Shown here piece after piece: positions 1 to 7,238 of a DNA stretch of 64,000 nucleotides (the first letter of the stretch is position 1; each line of letters opens with the position of its first letter). Where the stretch lies: contig NZ_JALAMS010000011.1 in the NCBI RefSeq assembly GCF_026790145.1, positions 186,001 to 250,000 on the forward strand, read 5' to 3'. A model generated the notes under the pieces. It was not told where the DNA came from and did no database searches. It worked only from the letters and a program-made list of their open reading frames with translations. The position numbers and the translations under genes are program-made. This stretch comes from Bacillus_I endophytica_A. GTDB taxonomy: Bacteria; Bacillota; Bacilli; Bacillales; Bacillaceae_H.

Positions 1-42
1 CTAAAGCATCGTAGAGTGCTCGTTTTTAAAGGTGGAATAATC

Positions 43-1482
43 ATGAATATTACAAGTACATACGAAAAATATGCAGACAGCAATCCACTTCGTCCTGCCC
101 TTGTTACAGCGAAAGAAACCCTTTCTTATAAAGAGTGGAACAACTTAATTCAAAAAACAGCAGGCTGGTTTCAAAACTATTCAAAGAAACCTTTAAAAGT
201 AGCCTTTTTGCTCCAAAACAGTCTAGAATTTTTACAAATATTCACTGGGGCATCAAGAGCGGGATGGACAGCTATCCCGCTTGATCCCCGTTCATCACCA
301 ATGGAACTAGAAGAACGTCTTTCTCTTTCTTCTCCACACGTTTTACTAACTTCCTCCTCTCTTTCTAGGAAACTCTCTTTTACAAAGAAATTCACCTTAG
401 TAGAGGATTGGAAAATAGATGTAGAGAAAACGTTACCTTCTCCTGTTCTCTCTGTTGACCCACATTCCCCTTTCTATATGGGATTCACATCAGGTTCAAC
501 AGGAAAACCAAAAGCTTTTCTACGTTCACAGAAGTCATGGGTAAAAAGCTTTGATTGCAACAAAACGGATTTTCATATGCATAGTGAAGAATGTGTGCTT
601 GTACCAGGGCCTCTTGTTCATTCTTTATTTTTGTATGGAGCTATTAGCACGCTCTTTCTCGGAGGAACCGTCCATCTTATGGAGAGATTTTCTTCTTCTG
701 CTGTTCTCTCTCTCCTAAAATCCAAAAATATAACAACCGTATACAGTGTTCCAACAATGATTGAGGCACTGCTTTCTAAAGGAGAAAAAGTGAATTCCTC
801 CTTTAAAATGCTCTCTTCAGGCGCAAAATGGGAACCATCCACGCGTCAAAAAGCTCTTGCCCTTTTTCCTTTTATGAAGCATTACGAATTTTACGGAGCA
901 TCTGAACTTAGCTTTGTTTCTGTGTTGAATAATGAAAATCGAAAACGTGCTTCTTCTGTTGGGACACCTTGTCAGCATGTTTCTATTAAAATTGTCGGTG
1001 ACAAAGGAGAAATGCTCCCTCCTTGTGAAATTGGAACTGTTTACGTAAAAAGCGAGCTGCGTTTTCTTGGCTATTTAAATGGAGACGAAATGGACTCTCC
1101 TGATGAGTGGATGACCGTTGATGATATGGGCTATCTTGATGAACAAGGCTTTCTCTACATTATTGGACGAAAGCATAATATGATTCTTTATGGCGGCTTA
1201 AATATTTTTCCTGAAGAAATTGAAGAAATATTAAAGAAACATGAAAATGTACAAGAAGCAGCAGTCATTGGGGTAACTGACGCTTATTGGGGACAAAAAC
1301 CACTTGCTTTTATTGTAGGAAATGCTTCAAAAAGAGAACTTTCTTCCTTTGTACGAAAGCACCTTTCCTCGTACAAAGTACCAAGGTTATGGCGATTTGT
1401 GAAGGAACTCCCGTATACATCAAGTGGAAAGATTGCTCGGCAAGCGTTAAAAAAACACCTAGAAACGGAGGAAATACAGTGA
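43..1482 (+). CDS. yhfT: AMP-dependent acyl-CoA ligase (YhfT-like)
   Basis: ANL-superfamily ligase that would activate a fatty or other carboxylic acid to its acyl-CoA through an acyl-adenylate. Visible motifs: the P-loop-like FTSGSTGKPKA near residue 155, YGASE, and the C-terminal hinge GRKHNMILYGG followed by a terminal lysine segment SGKIARQ. The 479-residue length matches B. subtilis YhfT. I chose the ATG at 43 because GGTGG lies upstream at normal spacing; an in-frame GTG at 16 has no ribosome site. It is the first gene of a four-gene operon with a thiolase and two hydratase-like proteins. The substrate cannot be read from sequence. Confidence 0.85.
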   Translation: MNITSTYEKYADSNPLRPALVTAKETLSYKEWNNLIQKTAGWFQNYSKKPLKVAFLLQNSLEFLQIFTGASRAGWTAIPLDPRSSPMELEERLSLSSPHVLLTSSSLSRKLSFTKKFTLVEDWKIDVEKTLPSPVLSVDPHSPFYMGFTSGSTGKPKAFLRSQKSWVKSFDCNKTDFHMHSEECVLVPGPLVHSLFLYGAISTLFLGGTVHLMERFSSSAVLSLLKSKNITTVYSVPTMIEALLSKGEKVNSSFKMLSSGAKWEPSTRQKALALFPFMKHYEFYGASELSFVSVLNNENRKRASSVGTPCQHVSIKIVGDKGEMLPPCEIGTVYVKSELRFLGYLNGDEMDSPDEWMTVDDMGYLDEQGFLYIIGRKHNMILYGGLNIFPEEIEEILKKHENVQEAAVIGVTDAYWGQKPLAFIVGNASKRELSSFVRKHLSSYKVPRLWRFVKELPYTSSGKIARQALKKHLETEEIQ

Positions 1483-2570
1483 AGGAAGCCTTAATTGTTC
1501 AAGCAAAACGAACGCCAATTGGGCGTCAAAATGGCGTCTTTAAGACAAAAAATGTAGAAGAATTAACAGCTCCTCTCCTTTACGAGCTATCGCGCTGTGT
1601 TCCTGGAACAATTGATGAAGTCATTTTAGCTCATACCATTGGCCCAGGCGGAAACCTTGCTCGCCTTTCTCTTTTGCAAGGGGGGCTTTCCCCAAGTATC
1701 CCTGGCTTAACGCTTGATCGCCAATGCGGAGGTGGTCTTGAGGCTATTCGCCTCTCAGCTGCTTTGATTAAAAGCGGCAGTGGAACATGCTACTTAGCGG
1801 GAGGTTCAGAAAGTACAAGCACCTCTTCCTACAAAAAAAGAGCGAGATTCTCTCCTGATGAAATTGGTGATCCTGATATGGGCCTTGCTGCAGAATATGT
1901 GGCTCAAAAATACGGCATTACACGTGCTAAGCAAGATGAGTATGCTCGCATCAGCTATACGAGGACGTATGAAGCTCTTCACAACGGTAGTTTAAAAGAG
2001 GAAATCCTCCCTCTCTTTGGGATTGATCGTGATGAAACATTAACTCGTAAACCACCTAGTGAGCGACTCTTTTCGCGCGCAGCTCCTTCTTTTTTACATG
2101 ATGGAACAGTTACAGCAGCAAACTGTGCAGGCATTAGTGATGGCAGCTGTGTTACCGTTGTGATGGAAGGTGAACGAGCGAAAGAACTTAACATGTACAG
2201 AGGACTTAAAATACTCGGTACCACTTCAGTTGGCGTGCATCCTCACTTCCCTGGAGAAGCACCCATTAAAGCAATACGTAAACTGCTTGACGAACAAAAT
2301 TTAACTGTTCATGATATTGATTTATTTGAAATTAATGAAGCTTTTTCTTCTAAAGTTGTGGCATGCGCTCGCGAACTTCACATTCCAATAGAACGTCTTA
2401 ATGTAAGAGGCGGAGCGATTGCCCTCGGTCATCCGTATGGAGCATCAGGTGCCATGCTTGCTACTTGCCTTTTTTATGAAGGGCAAAAAAGAGATGCCCG
2501 CTATGCAATAGCTTCAGCTGGAATTGCTGGCGGACTTGGACTCTCTATATTATTTGAGGTGATAAAATGA
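1479..2570 (+). CDS. yhfS: Acetyl-CoA acetyltransferase (thiolase, YhfS-like)
   Basis: Thiolase-family enzyme that condenses or cleaves acyl-CoA units. It shows the acylated-cysteine region LDRQCGGGLEA near residue 80, the NEAF motif, and the C-terminal GGAIALGHPYGASGA histidine loop. The usual second catalytic cysteine motif (CxG near the C-terminus) reads SAGIAGG, so that cysteine appears to be replaced, as in some divergent YhfS-type proteins. Start GTG at 1479 overlaps the upstream stop as GTGA and follows GGAGGAAATACA. 363 residues, close to B. subtilis YhfS. Confidence 0.85.
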   Translation: MKEALIVQAKRTPIGRQNGVFKTKNVEELTAPLLYELSRCVPGTIDEVILAHTIGPGGNLARLSLLQGGLSPSIPGLTLDRQCGGGLEAIRLSAALIKSGSGTCYLAGGSESTSTSSYKKRARFSPDEIGDPDMGLAAEYVAQKYGITRAKQDEYARISYTRTYEALHNGSLKEEILPLFGIDRDETLTRKPPSERLFSRAAPSFLHDGTVTAANCAGISDGSCVTVVMEGERAKELNMYRGLKILGTTSVGVHPHFPGEAPIKAIRKLLDEQNLTVHDIDLFEINEAFSSKVVACARELHIPIERLNVRGGAIALGHPYGASGAMLATCLFYEGQKRDARYAIASAGIAGGLGLSILFEVIK

Positions 2571-2953
2571 TCAATGATAAATTTTCGATTCTGATAACAA
2601 AGCAAGATGTTCAAGAGTATGCTAACTCAGTTAACGAAAAAGAGGGTATCTATTTTTCTGAAGAGGAAGCCAAACAACATGGTTTTGCCTCGATCCCCCT
2701 CCCTCCTTCTATGCCTTTTTTATTTCTTAAACCGAAAGAAGAATTATTCCATGGAGTCGTTCATCGAACACAATCTTTTGACTATAATCAACCGCTATAC
2801 ATCGATACAAACTACATGTGCGAATATACCTTTAAAGAAGTGAAAAGACGACACGGCTATATTTTTTACGAACAAAAACTTACTATTTTTAACGAAAAGG
2901 GAAATCAAGTTGCAACATGTTCCTCAACTCTAATCAAAGGAGAAAGAGAATGA
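2567..2953 (+). CDS. MaoC/HadA-like hot-dog domain protein
   Basis: 128-residue protein resembling the N-terminal hot-dog half of two-part (R)-hydratases (FAS1_DH/HadA type). It lacks the catalytic D-x4-H motif of active MaoC hydratases, so it is likely the substrate-binding partner of the next protein. ATGA overlap with the thiolase stop and with the next start indicates translational coupling. Inferred role: acyl-CoA dehydratase heterodimer. Confidence 0.6.
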   Translation: MINDKFSILITKQDVQEYANSVNEKEGIYFSEEEAKQHGFASIPLPPSMPFLFLKPKEELFHGVVHRTQSFDYNQPLYIDTNYMCEYTFKEVKRRHGYIFYEQKLTIFNEKGNQVATCSSTLIKGERE

Positions 2954-3297
2954 AAACTTATACCATTTTTGTAAGCGAAGAAGATATCAACAACTATGCA
3001 AAGGTATCTTCTGATTATAATCCAATTCATATGAACAAAGAAGAAGCAAAAAAGTATGGGTTCAAAGACCGAATTGGGCATGGCATGCTTTCGATGGGGA
3101 AAGTAATGGCTGCTCTGTCTTCTTCCATCCCAAAACGCTCATACGTCAAGCAGTATAACATGACCTTTCTTTCTCCTATATATATAGGACAGTCCATTTC
3201 TTTAACTGTAGAGGAAAAAGGAGAAACATTACACATAAAAGGGGTATGTGAAGGCGAAAACATTGTTAAAGGAAACATTTCATTTTCTTCTTTATAA
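2950..3297 (+). CDS. MaoC family (R)-specific enoyl-CoA hydratase/dehydratase
   Basis: 115-residue hot-dog fold hydratase. The hydratase motif SSDYNPIHMNKEEA, followed by GHGMLSMG, carries the expected Asp and His. It starts at the ATG overlapping the previous stop (ATGA), with GGAGAAAGAGA upstream. Together with the preceding non-catalytic half it probably forms an (R)-hydratase, completing a ligase-thiolase-hydratase set for fatty acyl metabolism or polyhydroxyalkanoate-type precursor supply (inference). Confidence 0.75.
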   Translation: MKTYTIFVSEEDINNYAKVSSDYNPIHMNKEEAKKYGFKDRIGHGMLSMGKVMAALSSSIPKRSYVKQYNMTFLSPIYIGQSISLTVEEKGETLHIKGVCEGENIVKGNISFSSL

Positions 3298-3381
3298 GAT
3301 TACAAAGGAAACACATTGAAAGTTGTTCATCCTTTCTAAACACGGTACTTTTACTAACATAATACAGAAAGGAGCAGAACA

Positions 3382-4821
3382 ATGACTAACATAACCATTG
3401 TTTGGATACGACAAGACTTCCGAACAATAGATCATCAGGCATTAAGCGAAGGAGCCAAGCGAGGTCTTGTTGTTCCGCTCTATATTCATGATGAGCAATA
3501 TGAAGGAAGTCACCAAAGAGGTGCAGCAAGTAAGTAGTGGCTGCATCATGCATTAAAAGATTTTAAAAAGCAGCTTGAAGACCTTGGAGCAACACTTATT
3601 GTCCGGAAAGGAAATACAAAAGAAGAGCTCCAAAAAGTGATTCAAAAAACGAGGGCTAATGCTCTTTATTTTCATCGTCGCTACGAGCCTGACATCTTAA
3701 AAAATGACGTTAAGCTTGTAAAAGAGTTAAAAACGGAGCACTTTACAGTGGAAACATTTGAATCTCACCTTCTTCTTCCACCTTGGGGAAACTTAAATAA
3801 GAGTGGTGAACCATATAAAGTGTACACCCCTTATTACAAATCTTTTCGAAAGAGGCCTGTACAAGCTCCTGTTAAAAAACTTTCTTCTCTGTCTATTCCA
3901 GGTGTTTCGTTGGACAGTATAGAAATTGAAGAATTAGCGCTTACTCCTACTGTTCGCTGGGATCAAACCATACAAGAAACATGGAATCCAACAGAACAAG
4001 GAGCTCATCATGTTTTAGAACGTTTCTTAAAAAAGCGCATATTGAATTATGACAATGGACGAGATTTCCCTGGGAATCGCTATGTTTCAGAGCTTTCCCC
4101 CTACTTAGCCTTTGGTCAAGTTTCTGTTCGTTCCCTATATCACTATCTTCTTCGAAAAATAGATGAAACTCAAAATAACAAGTTTCCTGAGCAAGCAGAA
4201 AGTTTTATTAAACAGCTTATTTGGCGAGAATTTTCGTATCATGTTCTATATCACTTCCCCCATTCTGTAAAAGAACCGTTAAATGAACGTTTCAAAAAAT
4301 TTGCATGGGAAAAGTCAGAAAACCAGTATAAAGCGTGGAAGCGAGGAAAGACAGGGTACCCGCTCGTTGATGCAGGAATGCGGGAACTTTGGGCAACAGG
4401 TTATATGCACAATCGAGTCCGTATGATTGTTGGTTCTTTTTTAGTTAAGCACCTTCTTATTCATTGAAAAGAAGGGGAAAAGTGGTTTTGGGATACGCTT
4501 GTAGATGCAGATCTTGCGAATAATACATTTGGGTGGCAACGGGCTGGTGGAAGCGGCGCTGATGCTGCACCATACTTTCGCATTTTTAATCCAACTGTTC
4601 AAGGCGAGCGTTTTGACAAAGAGGGCGATTACGTAAAGAAATGGATACCAGAGCTTAAGCACCTTCCAAAGCACTATCTTCATAAGCCTTGGGAAGCACC
4701 TGCTGAAGTTTTAAAAGAAGCTTATATTGAACTTGGAAAAGACTACCCTCATCCAATTGTTGACCATAAAGAAGCTCGTGAACGTGCACTCCAACGTTAT
4801 GATGGAGTAAAATCTTCATAG
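3382..4821 (+). pseudogene. phr: DNA photolyase (phr) interrupted by two nonsense codons
   Basis: One continuous frame of 480 codons encodes a class I photolyase/cryptochrome: N-terminal alpha/beta antenna domain from MTNITIVWIRQDFR, then the FAD domain with IWREFSYHVL, GYPLVDAGMRELWATGYMHNR and WFWDTLVDADLANNTFGWQ. Two stops break it: TAG at 3535-3537 (codon 52, in GAASK*WLHHAL) and TGA at 4465-4467 (codon 362, in HLLIH*KEGEKWFW). Relatives have tryptophan at both places, so each is explained by one G-to-A change in TGG. No frameshift or deletion is seen, so decay looks recent. A good ribosome site (AAAGGAGCAGAACA) precedes the ATG. The fragment 3637-4467 could be translated separately but would lack the antenna and C-terminal parts. 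Confidence 0.9.
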
Positions 4822-4965
4822 TATGATCTATAAAGACTCCAGGAAAATTTATTATATATTTTTTAGAACAACGTTTTATTAAAAAACGATCAATTCCTTT
4901 TCATTCTCTTTTATTTCTCTTATAATGAAGAAAGGGAGAAGAGCTAAGAAAGGGAGTTGATTAGC

Positions 4966-5256
4966 ATGAAATTGACTGTTTCAGAAGAGGCAGCAAACTG
5001 GTACAAGGAAGCTTTACATATCGATAACGGAAGTAAAGTTCGCTTTTTCGTACGCTATGGTGGCTGCAGCACTGTTCAAAAAGGATTTTCCCTTGGCGTG
5101 AAATCAGACGACCCGCTTAAAATTGGCGCTTCTGACGAACAAAATGGAATTACTTTCTTTATCGAAGATGAAGATCTCTGGTTCTTTGATGAGCATGATG
5201 TATCAGTTACACTTGATGAACAAGGGGAAGAACCTCTATTTCACTACAACAAATAA
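4966..5256 (+). CDS. yneR: HesB/IscA-like protein YneR
   Basis: 96-residue HesB-like small protein of the A-type iron-sulphur carrier superfamily, with the family signature FFVRYGGCSTVQ. Only one cysteine is visible, so the classic three-cysteine Fe-S site is absent. The ATG at 4966 is preferred over an in-frame TTG at 4957, which lies against the GGGAG ribosome site. It faces yneP as in B. subtilis. Molecular role unknown. Confidence 0.75.
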   Translation: MKLTVSEEAANWYKEALHIDNGSKVRFFVRYGGCSTVQKGFSLGVKSDDPLKIGASDEQNGITFFIEDEDLWFFDEHDVSVTLDEQGEEPLFHYNK

Positions 5257-5257
5257 G

Positions 5258-5293
5258 AAAAAGCGTAGAAGAATATTCTTCTACGCTTTTTTT
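5258..5293. terminator. Bidirectional terminator between yneR and yneP
   Basis: Perfect stem around GCGTAGAAG/CTTCTACGC flanked by A and T runs. It serves both converging genes and overlaps the end of yneP. Confidence 0.85.
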
Positions 5294-5700
5294 GCTTTTA
5301 AATAAGCTTCATGCCACGTTGGAAAATACTTTCGCATTGAAACTGGGCGAAAGTTTTCTTTTTTTACACACGCATGTTTACTATAGCCAATAACAGATAA
5401 ATCACCGTTACCATTATAGATTTCATACCCGTATGTTACTCGCACTCCATCATATTCTTCAATCCATGTATGTACAGAAGCTATTTCTCCATATTTAACG
5501 GGCTTTTTATATTGAGCATTAATTTCTAGCACAGGCGAAAGAATCCCATCCTTCTCCATATCTGCATAGCGAAATCCAAGCTCTTCAATCAATGCGGTGC
5601 GCCCAATTTCCATCCATATTACATAGTTTGCATGATATACAATGCCCATTTGATCTGTTTCAGCATAGCGTACTTCAATATCTTTTTTGGATAAAATCAT
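5281..5700 (-). CDS. yneP: Acyl-CoA thioesterase YneP (4HBT/YbgC family)
   Basis: 139-residue hot-dog thioesterase. The YbgC-type active-site stretch YAETDQMGIVYHANY, with the catalytic Asp, is at residues 13-27. It would hydrolyse an acyl-CoA in the cytoplasm; the substrate is unknown. The start follows AGAAGGG. Downstream of the tlp/sspN group, in the B. subtilis order. Confidence 0.85.
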   Translation of the reverse strand: MILSKKDIEVRYAETDQMGIVYHANYVIWMEIGRTALIEELGFRYADMEKDGILSPVLEINAQYKKPVKYGEIASVHTWIEEYDGVRVTYGYEIYNGNGDLSVIGYSKHACVKKENFRPVSMRKYFPTWHEAYLKAKKA

Positions 5701-5766
5701 AATTTTCCCTTCTATCTTCTAAGTTTTCTCTTTTATTTTATCATATGTTTCTTTTTGAATAAAAAA

Positions 5767-5793
5767 AGAAAGGCTGCATTACGCAGCCTTTCT
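5767..5793 (-). terminator. Terminator of tlp
   Basis: GAAAGGCTGC/GCAGCCTTTC hairpin followed on the minus strand by an A/T-rich run, just after the tlp stop. Confidence 0.8.
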
Positions 5794-5796
5794 CTT

Positions 5797-6030
5797 TTAC
5801 GAATAGCCGTTTTCGCGGTCAGCGGCTTCTTCTTTTACTTCATTACGCATCGCTGTAAGGCTTTCTTCTCGACGATGATTTTTCGCTTCAATATCAGCAC
5901 GGTCCTTTTCAGAAGCATGTTCAAGAGCATCTTCTGCTTTGCACATGTTTTCAACTGTGTTGTTAATTGCTTCTTGAAGTCTTTCTACGTTATCACTACG
6001 ATCATCTGGATTTGGTTGTTGCCATGCCAT
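5797..6030 (-). CDS. tlp: Small acid-soluble spore protein Tlp
   Basis: 77-residue spore protein Tlp, recognised from its start MAWQQPNPDDRSDNVERLQ and its acidic, helix-rich body with no membrane segment. It belongs to the minor small acid-soluble proteins of the forespore. It follows sspN on the same strand, as in B. subtilis, and has a GGAGGAAAT ribosome site. Confidence 0.93.
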   Translation of the reverse strand: MAWQQPNPDDRSDNVERLQEAINNTVENMCKAEDALEHASEKDRADIEAKNHRREESLTAMRNEVKEEAADRENGYS

Positions 6031-6115
6031 TTTTCATTTCCTCCTTTGATGAATAACAATGGTAGTTGAAGAAACTGTTTTATGATGAGCATGGGAGATA
6101 TCCCATTTATGTTGG

Positions 6116-6259
6116 TTATTCGCCTTTTGTTTGCATCACTTGGGCGTGTTTGCCTGATTTATCTTGCATCTTTTTTCCTTTGTTTCCACCTGCAGCACGA
6201 GGTTGTGTACCAATGTGACTTGGAACAAAGTGCTGGCTATGTCGTTTCGGATTGCTCAT
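6116..6259 (-). CDS. sspN: Small acid-soluble spore protein N
   Basis: 47-residue protein read from MSNPKRHSQHFVPSHIGTQ to MQTKGE. The family signature FVPSHxGTQPR and a basic, glycine-rich C-terminal half identify SspN, a minor forespore protein. The start follows GGGGGGAAAAC. It pairs with tlp downstream. Confidence 0.9.
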   Translation of the reverse strand: MSNPKRHSQHFVPSHIGTQPRAAGGNKGKKMQDKSGKHAQVMQTKGE

Positions 6260-6315
6260 AGTTTTCCCCCCTCGCCTTTTACTATAACCAAGACGAGAGA
6301 AAACTATGTACGTAT

Positions 6316-6447
6316 TTATCCTTCTTCCCGACTCATACGTGCTTCAAGACGCTCTTCCAATTTATCCAATGCTTCCTTATCGTTTAATAGCGCCTGCTTG
6401 TTTTCATGTAAAAGCTGTGTAAATGAACGTTTTCTAACTTTTCGCAT
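6316..6447 (-). CDS. Small basic protein with FbpB-like domain
   Basis: 43-residue protein starting MRKVRKRSFTQLLHENKQ and ending in a charged helix (KLEERLEARMSREEG). The pattern resembles the Fur-regulated basic protein FbpB family, which in B. subtilis works with the small RNA FsrA under iron limitation. The ATG at 6447 is chosen because AAGGAAGAG precedes it; a longer frame to 6513 has no ribosome site. No clear Fur box was seen. Placement between yneN and sspN is not something I recall from B. subtilis. Confidence 0.6.
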   Translation of the reverse strand: MRKVRKRSFTQLLHENKQALLNDKEALDKLEERLEARMSREEG

Positions 6448-6530
6448 TTTTCTCTTCCTTCCATTTCCTAAGATTCTTTGTATTTTCATTATCCCCAGAA
6501 AAACGCGACTCATACAAATCTTCAGACTTT

Positions 6531-7091
6531 TTAACTGTTAATAAATTGGAGCATCTCTTTTTCAGTGAGCTGTCCATTGATACGTTTAACAATTTTGCCT
6601 TCTTCATTAATGAAATAAGAGGTTGGGAATGCCACAGTTTTATACAAGTTTCCGTTCACTTCCCCTTCTGGATCAAGTAAAGCAGTAAAAGTATATCCTC
6701 CTTCTTCAATAAAATCTTCCACACTTTTCACACTTTTTTCGTTGTCTGTTGAGTTGATCGCTAGGATTTCAACTTCCTCTCCATGTGCCTTGCTTATTTT
6801 TTGCATTTCAGGCATTTCTTTTTTGCAAGGTGGACACCATGTTGCCCAGAAATTAAGAATCACTTTTTTTCCTTTTAAGTGCTCTAGTGCGATCTCCTCT
6901 CCGCTTAGAGAAGAGAGTGTAAAAGATGGAGCCATTTTCCCTTCTTCAATCCCCATTGAGGTTTGGTTATTTTCAACATTTCCATTCTCATATGAACCGT
7001 TTGCTTTATTTTCTTTTGGCTGTATCATTTGCCATCCTGTATAACCAATCATAATAAGCAATAATACAACAGCTAATCCTTTTCTCCACAA
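6531..7091 (-). CDS. yneN: Membrane-anchored thioredoxin-like protein YneN (ResA/TlpA type)
   Basis: One N-terminal membrane helix (residues 5-22), then a thioredoxin fold with WATWCPPCKKEMPEM carrying the CPPC redox site and the cis-proline loop VAFPTSYFI. Expected to act outside the membrane in disulphide reduction. I favour the TTG at 7091 (AAGGTGAG upstream, 186 residues). The ATG at 7130 would add 13 residues but has no ribosome site. CcdA, a usual electron donor to such proteins, is encoded about 7 kb to the right. Confidence 0.85.
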   Translation of the reverse strand: MWRKGLAVVLLLIMIGYTGWQMIQPKENKANGSYENGNVENNQTSMGIEEGKMAPSFTLSSLSGEEIALEHLKGKKVILNFWATWCPPCKKEMPEMQKISKAHGEEVEILAINSTDNEKSVKSVEDFIEEGGYTFTALLDPEGEVNGNLYKTVAFPTSYFINEEGKIVKRINGQLTEKEMLQFINS

Positions 7092-7201
7092 GTCTCTCAC
7101 CTTCTTTCTCAATATTATGTATATATGCATGTGTTTTTTAATCCATACTTTTTATAAAACTTCGCTTTTTCTTTCTCTTGTTCCTTTTTTCATCCATAAA
7201 A

Positions 7202-7231
7202 AAAGAAGGATTCTCTAAAGAATCCTTCTTT
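7202..7231 (-). terminator. citB terminator
   Basis: AAGAAGGATTC/GAATCCTTCTT hairpin with a following A/T run on the minus strand, eight bases after the citB stop. Confidence 0.85.
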
Positions 7232-7238
7232 CAAAACA

